Of a stretch of DNA of 64,000 nucleotides, positions 27,698 through 35,636 are shown in pieces (within the stretch, counting starts at the first letter, position 1; each line of letters begins with the position of its first letter). The notes under the pieces were generated by a model. The model was not told the origin of the DNA, did not search any database, and saw nothing but the letters and a program-made list of their open reading frames with translations. A program made the translations under genes and the position numbers. The stretch is from CAHJXG01 sp964235485. Its GTDB lineage: Bacteria > Pseudomonadota > Alphaproteobacteria > Acetobacterales > Acetobacteraceae. Location of the stretch: NCBI GenBank assembly GCA_964235485.1, contig CAXSAZ010000013.1, forward strand, positions 1 to 64,000, given 5' to 3'.

Positions 27698-28147
27698 TTA
27701 CCGAAGCGCCACGATCTCCACCCGGCGGTTGGCCGGGCTGCGCAGGTTGTAGGCGTCGAACGGCTGCAATGGGCCGAAGCCCTGGGGGCGCATCCGCTCC
27801 CGCGGCACGCCGCGAACCGCAAGGTAGTCCACCACGGCGGCGGCGCGGAGGGTGGACAGGCCGATGTTGTAGCCGAGGCGGCCGGAGATGTCGGTGTGGC
27901 CGTTGATCTCGAACACGAGGCCGCCAAGCTGCGGGTCGTTCAGCGCGACGGCCGTGTTGTCGAGCAGGGCGTAGCTGTCCGGCCGGATGCGGTAGCTGTC
28001 GAAATCGAAGTTCACCGCGCTGATGATCCGCCGCTCAAAGGCCGGGCCGGCCCCGTAGGCGCCCGGCTGCGGAACCGGGGCGCAGGCGGCCAGCGCGCCG
28101 AGCAACGCGAGAACCGGCAGAAGGAGCTTAACGGGGTGCGAGCGCAT
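27698..28147 (-). CDS. OmpA-family lipoprotein
   Basis: A 149-residue protein with a lipoprotein signal peptide ending LGALAAC, then an OmpA C-terminal peptidoglycan-binding domain: VNFDFDSYRIRPDS, EINGHTDISGRLGYNIGLS, RAAAVVDYLAVRGV and SPANRRVEI, with the diaminopimelate-binding Asp and Arg in place. Anchors the outer membrane to the cell wall. Start overlaps the upstream gene by 20 bp, so the two are coupled. The pair is divergent from the Srf/Tag operon, suggesting an envelope link. Confidence 0.88.
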   Translation of the reverse strand: MRSHPVKLLLPVLALLGALAACAPVPQPGAYGAGPAFERRIISAVNFDFDSYRIRPDSYALLDNTAVALNDPQLGGLVFEINGHTDISGRLGYNIGLSTLRAAAVVDYLAVRGVPRERMRPQGFGPLQPFDAYNLRSPANRRVEIVALR

Positions 28148-28508
28148 CGACGATCTCCTGAGGGCTGGGTGTCCGGCCGCGCAGGTCGGTGGCGGGTCCG
28201 CGCGGCTCGCGCAGGCCGAGCCGGCGCTCGGCGCCGCGTGGGTCGGGCGGCATCTGGTCGCGCAGCTCGCGGGTTTGCGGGTCGAGCGGCAGGGTCTGGG
28301 CCAGGCGCTCCGCGTCGGGGTTGCCGGCCTGCGGGGCGGCCGGCCGGGGCGTGGAGGAGGGGGGCCGGGGGGCATAGGACGGCGGCGCATAGGCGGGCGG
28401 CGCGTAAGCGGGCGGGCTGGTCGGCAGCAGCGGCCCGGAGTTCTTCTGCGCCCAAGCCGGAACCGCAATGCCGAGCGCCACAACACCCAGAATGCCCAAA
28501 CGCGCCAT
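28128..28508 (-). CDS. secreted proline-rich hypothetical protein
   Basis: A 126-residue exported protein. The signal peptide (LGILGVVALGIAVPAWA) is followed by a Pro/Tyr/Ala-rich stretch with repeated AYAPPAYAPPSYAP units and then a polar region (ERLAQTLPLDPQTRELRDQ). I recognise no family. ATG 28508 has GGAGGAGG seven bases upstream, one of the best ribosome sites in the window. It overlaps the OmpA-lipoprotein start and heads that two-gene unit. Confidence 0.72.
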   Translation of the reverse strand: MARLGILGVVALGIAVPAWAQKNSGPLLPTSPPAYAPPAYAPPSYAPRPPSSTPRPAAPQAGNPDAERLAQTLPLDPQTRELRDQMPPDPRGAERRLGLREPRGPATDLRGRTPSPQEIVDALAPR

Positions 28509-28591
28509 GGCGACGCCTCCTCCAAAAACATGCTGCCATCCTGCAAGCAGAACGCGGAAGCGGCAAGCGAAACTAAAGCTGCGGCTGCACC

Positions 28592-28621
28592 TTGCTTATA
28601 TCGTTTGTTGACCGTCATAGT
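28592..28621 (+). promoter_or_regulatory. candidate promoter of the Srf/Tag operon
   Basis: In the 147-bp divergent region, the most A+T-rich patch contains TTGCTT (28592-28597) and CATAGT (28616-28621) with an 18-bp spacer, a sigma-70-like arrangement 35 bp before the first ATG of the operon. The match is modest. Confidence 0.3.
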
Positions 28622-28655
28622 GTTCCCACTGCGACGGCATGAGGCTGCAACGGCG

Positions 28656-30317
28656 ATGGCTCCACGCTTTATCGGCAAGACCTCGCTGGCCGGGCTGCAT
28701 CCGGTGCAATGGGACGGGCAGCCCGTGCTGGCCGCCCATTCCCGCCTGCGCGACCTGCTGCTGTCCCGGGCCGGCCCGGCGGCGGCCGGGCTGTTCGCCG
28801 AGCCGGTCGTCACCTGGCCCGGCGCCGACGCGCCCGGCAGCGTGTCCCCCGGCAGCGTATCCTGGTACAGCGACGCGCCCGGCGATGCGGAGCCGCTCGC
28901 CGGCTTGCCCGCCGACCGGCGCGCGGCGGCGGACGTGCGGCTCCGCGGCGTGCTGCGCCAACTCGGCCCGCTGCTGGCCGACCCGGAGGCCGGGCCGCTG
29001 CTGCGCCGCGCCCTGGCGCTCGGCACTCGGCACGGCCTGCTGGTCGTGGGCGGGGCGCCCGTGCTGACGGAATGGGGCCTGGTGGCGTCCGATGCCGCCG
29101 GGCCGGAGGGCACGGCCCGCGCCGCGGCCTGGATCGAGGACTACGCGGACGCGCCGGCGCCCCCGCCCGCTGCCGCGGCGCCGGCGTCTGCCCCCTCCGC
29201 CCCGCCGCCCCGGGCCGTCCCGATGCCCGCGCCGGCGGCGCGTCCAGCCTGGGATTGGGCGCTGGTCCCCGCGGCAATCGTGGTGGCGGCGCTGTTCGGG
29301 GGCATGGGGCTATACCTCGGCGCCCGCATGGTGGCCGCCCGCGTGGCGGCGCGGCCGAGTTCGGTCGCCCTGTTGGACGAGCAGGCCACGCGCGACGCGA
29401 CCGACCGGCAGCGCGAGCAGAACGCCGCCCTTGAAAAAGAGATCGAAGCCCGCCGCCGCCTGCTCGCCGGCAACGTTTGCGTGGCGGACCCGGCGCAACT
29501 GCCCCGGCTCGGCCCGGACCGCGCCGCCGCCGTGCCGCCCGCCGCGGTGGCGCCGTCCCCGGGCGGCCCGGCGTTCCAGGGCACGCTGGCGGAGCTGCTG
29601 ACCCAGGCCGTCGTGCTGATCATCGCGCCCGGACGCGGCCCGGACGACGGGGCGTCGACCGGCAGCGGCTTCTTCGTGACGCCGGACCTGATCGCCACCA
29701 ACCGCCACGTGATCGAGGACGCCGACCCCGACGGGATCGCCGTCACCAGCAAGAAGCTCGGCCGCGTCACCCGGGCGCGCGTGGTGGCGCAAACGCCCGA
29801 CGCGGAGATCGGCAACCCCGACATCGCGCTGCTGCGGGTAGAAAGCGCCCCCGGCGTCCAGCCGCTGGCGTTCAGCACGGTGGCCGCGCCGCTGGACGCG
29901 GTGATCGCGGCGGGGTTCCCGGGCTTGCTGATGGAGTCCGACGAGGCGTTCGCCCGGCTGCGGCGCGGCGACCTGTCCGCCGTGCCGGAGGTGATTCTGA
30001 CGGACGGGAAGATCAACGCGATCCAGTCGGCGCCGGGCGGCATGAGGATCATGCCGCACAGCGCCGCCGTGTCGGGCGGCAACAGCGGCGGGCCGCTGAC
30101 GGATGCGTGCGGCCGGGTGCTGGGCATCAACACGTTCATCACGGCGAACCGGGAGCAGGTGGCGCACGCGAACTACGCGCAGAAGTCGGACGGGATCGTG
30201 GCGTTCCTCCGGCAGAACGGCGCGGAAGTTGCGGACCTTTCCGGCCCCTGCACGCCGGGCACGCCGCCGCCGGCAGCGCCTGCCCCGCCTGCGCCCGCGG
30301 CCCCCGCGCCGCGCTGA
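28656..30317 (+). CDS. SrfA-like sensor-TM protein with trypsin-like protease domain
   Basis: A 553-residue type II membrane protein. Residues about 1-160 share a domain with the next two genes (…RDLLLSRAGPAAAGLFAEPV, VSWYSD, GGAPVLTEWG). A Pro/Ala linker, one transmembrane helix (about 201-223), a coiled-coil (QREQNAALEKEIEARRRLL) and a Cys follow. The C-terminal part is a trypsin-like protease facing the periplasm, with an intact triad: His351 in TNRHVIED, Asp389 in NPDIALLRV and Ser477 in GGNSGGPLTD. No PDZ domain. First gene of a ten-gene operon, 6 bp before the next. Probably an envelope effector or regulated protease; target unknown. Confidence 0.85.
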   Translation: MAPRFIGKTSLAGLHPVQWDGQPVLAAHSRLRDLLLSRAGPAAAGLFAEPVVTWPGADAPGSVSPGSVSWYSDAPGDAEPLAGLPADRRAAADVRLRGVLRQLGPLLADPEAGPLLRRALALGTRHGLLVVGGAPVLTEWGLVASDAAGPEGTARAAAWIEDYADAPAPPPAAAAPASAPSAPPPRAVPMPAPAARPAWDWALVPAAIVVAALFGGMGLYLGARMVAARVAARPSSVALLDEQATRDATDRQREQNAALEKEIEARRRLLAGNVCVADPAQLPRLGPDRAAAVPPAAVAPSPGGPAFQGTLAELLTQAVVLIIAPGRGPDDGASTGSGFFVTPDLIATNRHVIEDADPDGIAVTSKKLGRVTRARVVAQTPDAEIGNPDIALLRVESAPGVQPLAFSTVAAPLDAVIAAGFPGLLMESDEAFARLRRGDLSAVPEVILTDGKINAIQSAPGGMRIMPHSAAVSGGNSGGPLTDACGRVLGINTFITANREQVAHANYAQKSDGIVAFLRQNGAEVADLSGPCTPGTPPPAAPAPPAPAAPAPR

Positions 30318-30323
30318 CCCGGC

Positions 30324-31550
30324 ATGGCCAGCCTTCCCATCGCCACGACCCGTTTGCGGGACCTACAGCCGCTGGCGGCGGCCGGGCAGACCGGGATCGA
30401 GGCTTGGGGCACCCTGCACGCGCTGCTGCTGCGGGAGCTGTCGCCCGCCCACGCGGCGCTGCTGGCGGAGCCGGTCGCCAACGAGGCGCGGGGCGAGGTC
30501 GATTGGTATGCCGAGGGCGACGGCCCCGCCGCCCGGCTACAGGATTTGCCGGAGCCGGAGCGCGCCGTGGCGCAGGCGCGGCTGGACGAGCTGGCCGGCG
30601 ACATCGGGGCGCTCGCGGCCCGGCTGGGCGGCAGCCGCGCGGAGGGCGACCGCTTCCTGTCGGACATGCTGGGCCTGGCGCTGCGCTTGCCGGACGAGAG
30701 CAGCGTGCATGTGCTGGGCAGGCAGCCGGTGCTGGTGGGGTGGGGGCACGTGCGGAGCGGCGGGCGCGGCGGCGCGGCCGTGCTCACTGGGCGGACGGCG
30801 CCCCCCGCGGCGCAGGCCGCCGCGATCCTGCCGCCCCCGCCATCGCCCTACGCCGCGGCTGCGCCCCGGCGCTGGCTGTGGGGTGCACTCGGCGCGTCCC
30901 TTTTGGCGCCGTTGCTGGCGGCGCTGCTGCTGTGGCGCGACCCGTTCGGCTGGTTCGCGGTCGATCCGCCGCAATGCCGGCTGGAGCCGGGCCAGCTCGG
31001 CTTGGCGGAGGGCTTGCAGGAGGAGGTGGCGCGCGAAGGGGTGCTGCGGGCGGAGCTGGCCCGGCTCGCCGCCGACGCCGGGCAGCGCCGGCTGATGTGC
31101 CCGCCCACGCCGGCGCCGGCGCCCGCCGCCGCACCCGTGCCGCCCTCCCCCGACGCCGAGCGGGCGCAGCGGCAAGGGGCGCAGGCCGGCAAGCTGCAAG
31201 TCATCCTGGCATGGGACGACCGCAACGACCTCGACCTGCATGTGGTGTGCCCGGACGGCGTGGACATCAACTACATCCGGCGGCGGGCCTGCGGCGGCAC
31301 GCTGGATGTGGACGCGAACGGCGACGTGCGCCGCTTGACGCCCAGCGCGGTGGAGAACGTGTATTTCACCGATCCGCGGCCCGGGCGCTACCGGATCGTG
31401 GTCGATCCCTACGGCATGAGGGAGCGCGCGGCGTCGCCGTTCCGCGTCACGGTCCGGCGCGACGGCCAGCCGGACCGGGTGACGACCGGCACCGCGCAGA
31501 ACGGCCGCCGCAACCAGGCCGTGGCCGAGTTCACGGTGGAGCCGCCATGA
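30324..31550 (+). CDS. SrfA-like sensor-TM protein with YfaP/DUF2135-like domain
   Basis: A 408-residue relative of the preceding gene. N-terminal domain with SPAHAALLAEPV, VDWYAEGDG and LGRQPVLVGWGH; a transmembrane helix at about 186-206; then a Cys-flanked coiled coil (PPQC ... RRLMCPP). Residues about 289-405 form a beta-sandwich of the YfaP/DUF2135 type: ILAWDDRNDLDLHVVCPDG, GGTLDVDANGD, VENVYFTDPRPGRYRIVV. That domain would be periplasmic and may bind carbohydrate or protein. The DWY motif resembles SrfA of Salmonella as I recall it. Its stop overlaps the next ATG (ATGA). Confidence 0.8.
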   Translation: MASLPIATTRLRDLQPLAAAGQTGIEAWGTLHALLLRELSPAHAALLAEPVANEARGEVDWYAEGDGPAARLQDLPEPERAVAQARLDELAGDIGALAARLGGSRAEGDRFLSDMLGLALRLPDESSVHVLGRQPVLVGWGHVRSGGRGGAAVLTGRTAPPAAQAAAILPPPPSPYAAAAPRRWLWGALGASLLAPLLAALLLWRDPFGWFAVDPPQCRLEPGQLGLAEGLQEEVAREGVLRAELARLAADAGQRRLMCPPTPAPAPAAAPVPPSPDAERAQRQGAQAGKLQVILAWDDRNDLDLHVVCPDGVDINYIRRRACGGTLDVDANGDVRRLTPSAVENVYFTDPRPGRYRIVVDPYGMRERAASPFRVTVRRDGQPDRVTTGTAQNGRRNQAVAEFTVEPP

Positions 31551-32695
31551 TCCGCTTGGTTGAAGCCGCGCCCGGCGATTTGCGCTCCCTGCTGCCGCCG
31601 GGCGCGCAGGAAGACCTGCCGCCGGGCCGGGACCTTTCGGCGTGGCACGCGGCGCTGTCCGAGGAGATCGCGCGGCACCTGTCCCCGGCCCACGCCCTGC
31701 TCCTGGCCCGGCCGGAGCGCACAGACGGCGGCACGGCCTGGGTCGCGGACGGCTTGGCGCGGAGCCGCTACGCCGACCTGCCGGCGGAAGGCCGCCGCGC
31801 GCTCGATGCCGCGACGGGCGCCATCCTGTCCGACATCCGCCGCCTGGCCGAGAGCGGCGCTGCGCCCGCGGTACGGGAGGCATGGCCGGCGCTGCGCGAC
31901 ATCCCGGACATGGGCCACCTGTTCGCCGTGGATGGCCGGCCGGTGCTGGCGGCGTGGGGCCATGCGGGCGGCGGCGGCGCGGCCGGGCGGCTGGCGCGGC
32001 TGGATGACGGCGTGCCGTGGCGGGCCGTGCCGCGCCGGCCCTGGGGCCGCTACGGCGCGGCGCTGGGCGCCTTGGCCGCTTTGGCGCTCGCGGCCGGGCT
32101 GCTGCTGCCATGGGCGTCGCCGTGGTTCGTGGACCCGCCGGCCGCGTGCGCCATCGTGCCCGGCCAGCTCGACGCCATGCGCGGGCAGATGGAGTTGGAA
32201 AACCGCGGGCAGGAGCTGCGAACCCTGCTGGCGACGCTGACGGAGGAGGTCGGGCGCCGCCAGTTGCAATGCCCCATCCCCGTAGCGCCGCCGCCGGCTC
32301 CTCCTCCGGCGCCGCGGGCCGCGCTGCCGCAAAGCCGATGGGGACAGCGCGATGTCAGCCTGCTGCAAGGCTGCTGGAACCTGGTCACGGAAATGTCGCT
32401 CCGGCGCGGTGCGGAAGGCCCGGGGGTGGGGCTGCGCAGTTGGCGGATGTGCTTTGACGACCGCGGCGCCGGCCGGCAAACAGCAACGCTTGAGGATGGC
32501 CGCTCCTGCGAGGGGCCGCTGGCTGCGACGTTTGAGGGGGATCGCCTGCGTGTCACCGAGTCCCCAAGATGCACCGGCCCGGGCTTGCAGATGGGACACA
32601 ACGAGCTGCTATGCCGCCGGGTGAGCGACGCCGAAGCGCGATGCCAGGGCCGCAACCCCAACGGCACGACATTCGAGGGCATCTTCAGGCGATGA
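31547..32695 (+). CDS. SrfA-like sensor-TM protein with SrfA-type C-terminal domain
   Basis: A 382-residue third paralogue. N-terminal domain: LSPAHALLLARPE, YADLPAEGRRAL, VDGRPVLAAWGH. Transmembrane helix about 168-190. Cys-flanked coiled coil (PPAAC ... RRQLQCPIP). Residues about 272-382 start LLQGCWNLVTEMSL and contain SWRMCFDDRGAG, CEGPLAATFEGDRLRV and a C-terminal GTTFEGIFRR, a small Cys-rich beta domain like the end of SrfA and of some lipocalin-like proteins. Overlaps the previous gene by ATGA and precedes srfB by 25 bp, the srfA-srfB order known in Salmonella. Confidence 0.8.
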   Translation: MIRLVEAAPGDLRSLLPPGAQEDLPPGRDLSAWHAALSEEIARHLSPAHALLLARPERTDGGTAWVADGLARSRYADLPAEGRRALDAATGAILSDIRRLAESGAAPAVREAWPALRDIPDMGHLFAVDGRPVLAAWGHAGGGGAAGRLARLDDGVPWRAVPRRPWGRYGAALGALAALALAAGLLLPWASPWFVDPPAACAIVPGQLDAMRGQMELENRGQELRTLLATLTEEVGRRQLQCPIPVAPPPAPPPAPRAALPQSRWGQRDVSLLQGCWNLVTEMSLRRGAEGPGVGLRSWRMCFDDRGAGRQTATLEDGRSCEGPLAATFEGDRLRVTESPRCTGPGLQMGHNELLCRRVSDAEARCQGRNPNGTTFEGIFRR

Positions 32696-32720
32696 CCCTC
32701 CCGAACCGGACACCTTGCGC

Positions 32721-35636
32721 ATGACGCCGCTCATCACGCTGATCCCCAACAGCGGCATCCATTTCTGGGACGTGGACCTGGACGCGGACGCCCTGCCGCG
32801 CCAGGCCCGCATCTTCTGGGAGGAACCGCTGGGCGGGCCGCCGGACGAGCACGGCGCGGTCCGCGCCCGGCTGCACGAGCTGCAGCCGGACCCGGACACC
32901 GGGCAGCCGGTCGATCCGCTCACCCGCGACGCGCCGCCGACTGAGGAAACCTACCCGGTCAGCGCCCGGCAGGCCGTCGAGATGCACCTCGGCCGCTGGG
33001 TGCCGCTCCCATATTTCATGCTGCTGTCGCGCAGCAGCACCGGGCAGGAAGCGCATGAGCGGGGGCCGAGCAACTGGGTACGCGGCCGGCTGGTCGTGCA
33101 TCCCAGCCCGGCGCCGGGCCGCACCCACCGGTTGACGCTCGCCTTCGACACCGCGCTGCTGCCGCCCAGCGCCGGGCCATACGTGGCGCCGTCCCCCGAC
33201 GACAGCGTGCGCCAGCAGGAGTTCACCTTTGTCGCCGACCCCGCCGCCAACGCTTGGTTCCTGAACGAAGCCTGGGTGGGCGACTGGCTGCGCGAGATGC
33301 TGGTGGAGATGCTGACCGCGGCGCGCGGCGGGCGGAAGCTGCGTCCGGAGGACCTGTCGCGCGGCTGCGAGCACTACGCGCGATATCAGGTCATGCTCGG
33401 CCTGCTGGCGGCGACGGACGCGCTGCCGCGGCTGCGGCTGCTGGACGTGGTGTCGGACAACCTGGGCTACCTGCCGGTTTCGGTGGATTTGGTGCTGGAC
33501 CTCGGCAACGCGCGGACCTGCGGCATTCTGATCGAGGAGCACCCGGGCCAGGGCATGAACCTGTCCGACAGCTACCCGCTGGCGCTGCGCGACCTGTCGC
33601 GGGCCGAGTGCGTGCACGGGCGCCCGTTCGACAGCCGGGTCGAGTTCTCCCGCGCGAGCTTCGGGCGCGACGCGGTGAGCCGCCGCTCCGGCCGCGCTTC
33701 CGCTTTCGCCTGGCCCAGCCCGGTGCGGATCGGGCCGGAAGCGGTGCGGCTCGCCGGCGCGCGGCTGGGCAACGAGGGATCGACCGGGCTGTCCTCCCCC
33801 AAGCGGTATCTGTGGGACACGCGCCCTTCCACCCAGGGCTGGCGGTTCAACGGGCGGGCGCAGGACGGGGTGACGACGGACCCGCCGGTGAGCGGGCCGT
33901 TCATGGCGCTGGTGGCGGAGGACGGCAGCGTCTTGCGGCAGCGGCGCGGCCAGCCGGCGGTGCGGGCGCGGTTCAGCCGCTCCAGCGTGTTCACCTTCAT
34001 GCTGGCGGAAATCCTGCTGCAAGCCCTGAGCCAGATCAACGCGCCCGGCACCCGCGCGCAACGGCGCGACGCGGACAAGCCGCGGCAGTTGCGCAGCCTG
34101 TTGCTCACGATGCCGCCGGGAATGCCGGTCGCGGAGCAGCACATCCTGCGCGGGCGGGCGCAGGGGGCGGTATCGCTCGCCTGGGACATGCTGGGCTGGT
34201 CCGGCAAGCCGCCGCCGCGCGTGCTGGCCAACCTCGACGAGGCGACGGCGACGCAGATCGTTTGGCTGCACAACGAGGTGACGGAGCGCCTGCAAGGCGA
34301 CGCCGGGGCGCTGATGGAGCTGGTCGGGCGCGTGCGGCCGGAGGTGGGGGCGGCGCCCAGCCTGCGCGTCGCCAGCATCGACATCGGCGGCGGCACGACG
34401 GATTTGATGGTCAGCACCTACGCGATGCAGGGCGGCGACGCGATCCTCCCGCGTCAGGAGTTCCGCGAAAGCTTCAAGATCGCCGGCGATGACGTGCTGG
34501 AGCGGATCATCACAACCGTGGCGCTGCCGGCCTTCTCGGCGGCGCTGCGCGATGCCGGGGTTGCCGACCCGCGCGCCATGCTGAACCGGGCGCTGGGCCA
34601 GGACCAGGGCGGCCAGTCGGAGCCGGAACGGCACCGGCGGCGGCTGTTCGTGTCCACCGTGCTGGAGCCGCTCGGCATCGCGATCCTCCGCGCCTACGAG
34701 GCGGTGGAGGGCCGGGCTACCGGCGAAGTGCTGCGCCGCACGGTGGGCGACATCCTGGGCGCCGACCTGCACCGTTCCGCGCGGGCGACCGAGTACCTGG
34801 AGGACGCGGCGACCGCCGCCGGAGCGCAAGGGTTCCGGGTGGCGGAGGTGTTGCTCGCGGTCGGCACGCAGCAGGTCGAGCCGGTGGTCTCCGCGGTGCT
34901 CGGCCCGGTCTTGGCCGATTTGTGCGAGGTCGTGTGGACCTATGACTGCGACGTGCTTCTGCTGTCCGGCCGCCCGTCGCGGCTGCGGGTGGTGGGGGAT
35001 ATGGTGCTGGCCAAGGCGCCGGTAGCACCCCACCGCATCGTGGGGATGCACCGCTACCGGGTCGGCGAGAAATACCCGTTCCGCGACGCCGCCAACCGGA
35101 TCGACGACCCCAAGACCACGGCGGCGGTGGGCGCGGCCTTGTGCGTGCAGGCGGAAGGGCGGCTGCGCAACTTCATGCTGCGCACGGGCCGGCTTTCGAT
35201 GCGCTCCACGGCCCGTTACATTGGCAAGATGGACAACAACGGCCAGATCCGGGACGAGAACATCGTGCTGCGCCTGGACCTGGACGGGCCGCCGGCGCAG
35301 GACGTGTCGTTCAAGATTGCTTTCCAAACCGTGACGCAATTGGGGTTCCGCCAATTGCCCATCGCGCGCTGGACCGCGACGCCGCTCTACGTGATGGAGT
35401 TCGCCAACCCCGACGACGCGCACCGCATGGACCTGCCGCTCACCGTCACCGTTGCCCGGCGCGAGATCGACCCGGACGCGGCGGAGGCCGAGATGCAGCG
35501 CGAAACCTTCAGCGTGGATGAGGTCACAGATGCGTCCGGCGCGACGCAGCGCAACGGCGACGTGCGGCTGCGCTTGCAGACGCTCGACGACGGGGACGGC
35601 TACTGGCGCGACACCGGCCGGCTGGCGATCCCGTGA
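32721..35636 (+). CDS. srfB: SrfB family protein (actin/Hsp70-fold ATPase-like)
   Basis: A 971-residue protein matching the putative virulence factor SrfB family: it starts TPLITLIPNSGIHFWDVDLD. Two phosphate-loop motifs of the actin/Hsp70 superfamily are visible: LDLGNARTCGI near residue 260 and SIDIGGGTTDLM at about 553-564. No transmembrane segment, so cytosolic. The family was named for SsrB-regulated genes of Salmonella; its biochemistry is undescribed to my knowledge. ATG 32721 preferred to a TTG at 32715. Its stop overlaps the srfC GTG start (GTGA). Confidence 0.9.
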   Translation: MTPLITLIPNSGIHFWDVDLDADALPRQARIFWEEPLGGPPDEHGAVRARLHELQPDPDTGQPVDPLTRDAPPTEETYPVSARQAVEMHLGRWVPLPYFMLLSRSSTGQEAHERGPSNWVRGRLVVHPSPAPGRTHRLTLAFDTALLPPSAGPYVAPSPDDSVRQQEFTFVADPAANAWFLNEAWVGDWLREMLVEMLTAARGGRKLRPEDLSRGCEHYARYQVMLGLLAATDALPRLRLLDVVSDNLGYLPVSVDLVLDLGNARTCGILIEEHPGQGMNLSDSYPLALRDLSRAECVHGRPFDSRVEFSRASFGRDAVSRRSGRASAFAWPSPVRIGPEAVRLAGARLGNEGSTGLSSPKRYLWDTRPSTQGWRFNGRAQDGVTTDPPVSGPFMALVAEDGSVLRQRRGQPAVRARFSRSSVFTFMLAEILLQALSQINAPGTRAQRRDADKPRQLRSLLLTMPPGMPVAEQHILRGRAQGAVSLAWDMLGWSGKPPPRVLANLDEATATQIVWLHNEVTERLQGDAGALMELVGRVRPEVGAAPSLRVASIDIGGGTTDLMVSTYAMQGGDAILPRQEFRESFKIAGDDVLERIITTVALPAFSAALRDAGVADPRAMLNRALGQDQGGQSEPERHRRRLFVSTVLEPLGIAILRAYEAVEGRATGEVLRRTVGDILGADLHRSARATEYLEDAATAAGAQGFRVAEVLLAVGTQQVEPVVSAVLGPVLADLCEVVWTYDCDVLLLSGRPSRLRVVGDMVLAKAPVAPHRIVGMHRYRVGEKYPFRDAANRIDDPKTTAAVGAALCVQAEGRLRNFMLRTGRLSMRSTARYIGKMDNNGQIRDENIVLRLDLDGPPAQDVSFKIAFQTVTQLGFRQLPIARWTATPLYVMEFANPDDAHRMDLPLTVTVARREIDPDAAEAEMQRETFSVDEVTDASGATQRNGDVRLRLQTLDDGDGYWRDTGRLAIP

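Noticed and set aside
32685..35423. A 912-codon minus-strand open frame antisense to srfB
   Set aside because: Shadow frame; the plus-strand SrfB has family motifs and coupled neighbours.
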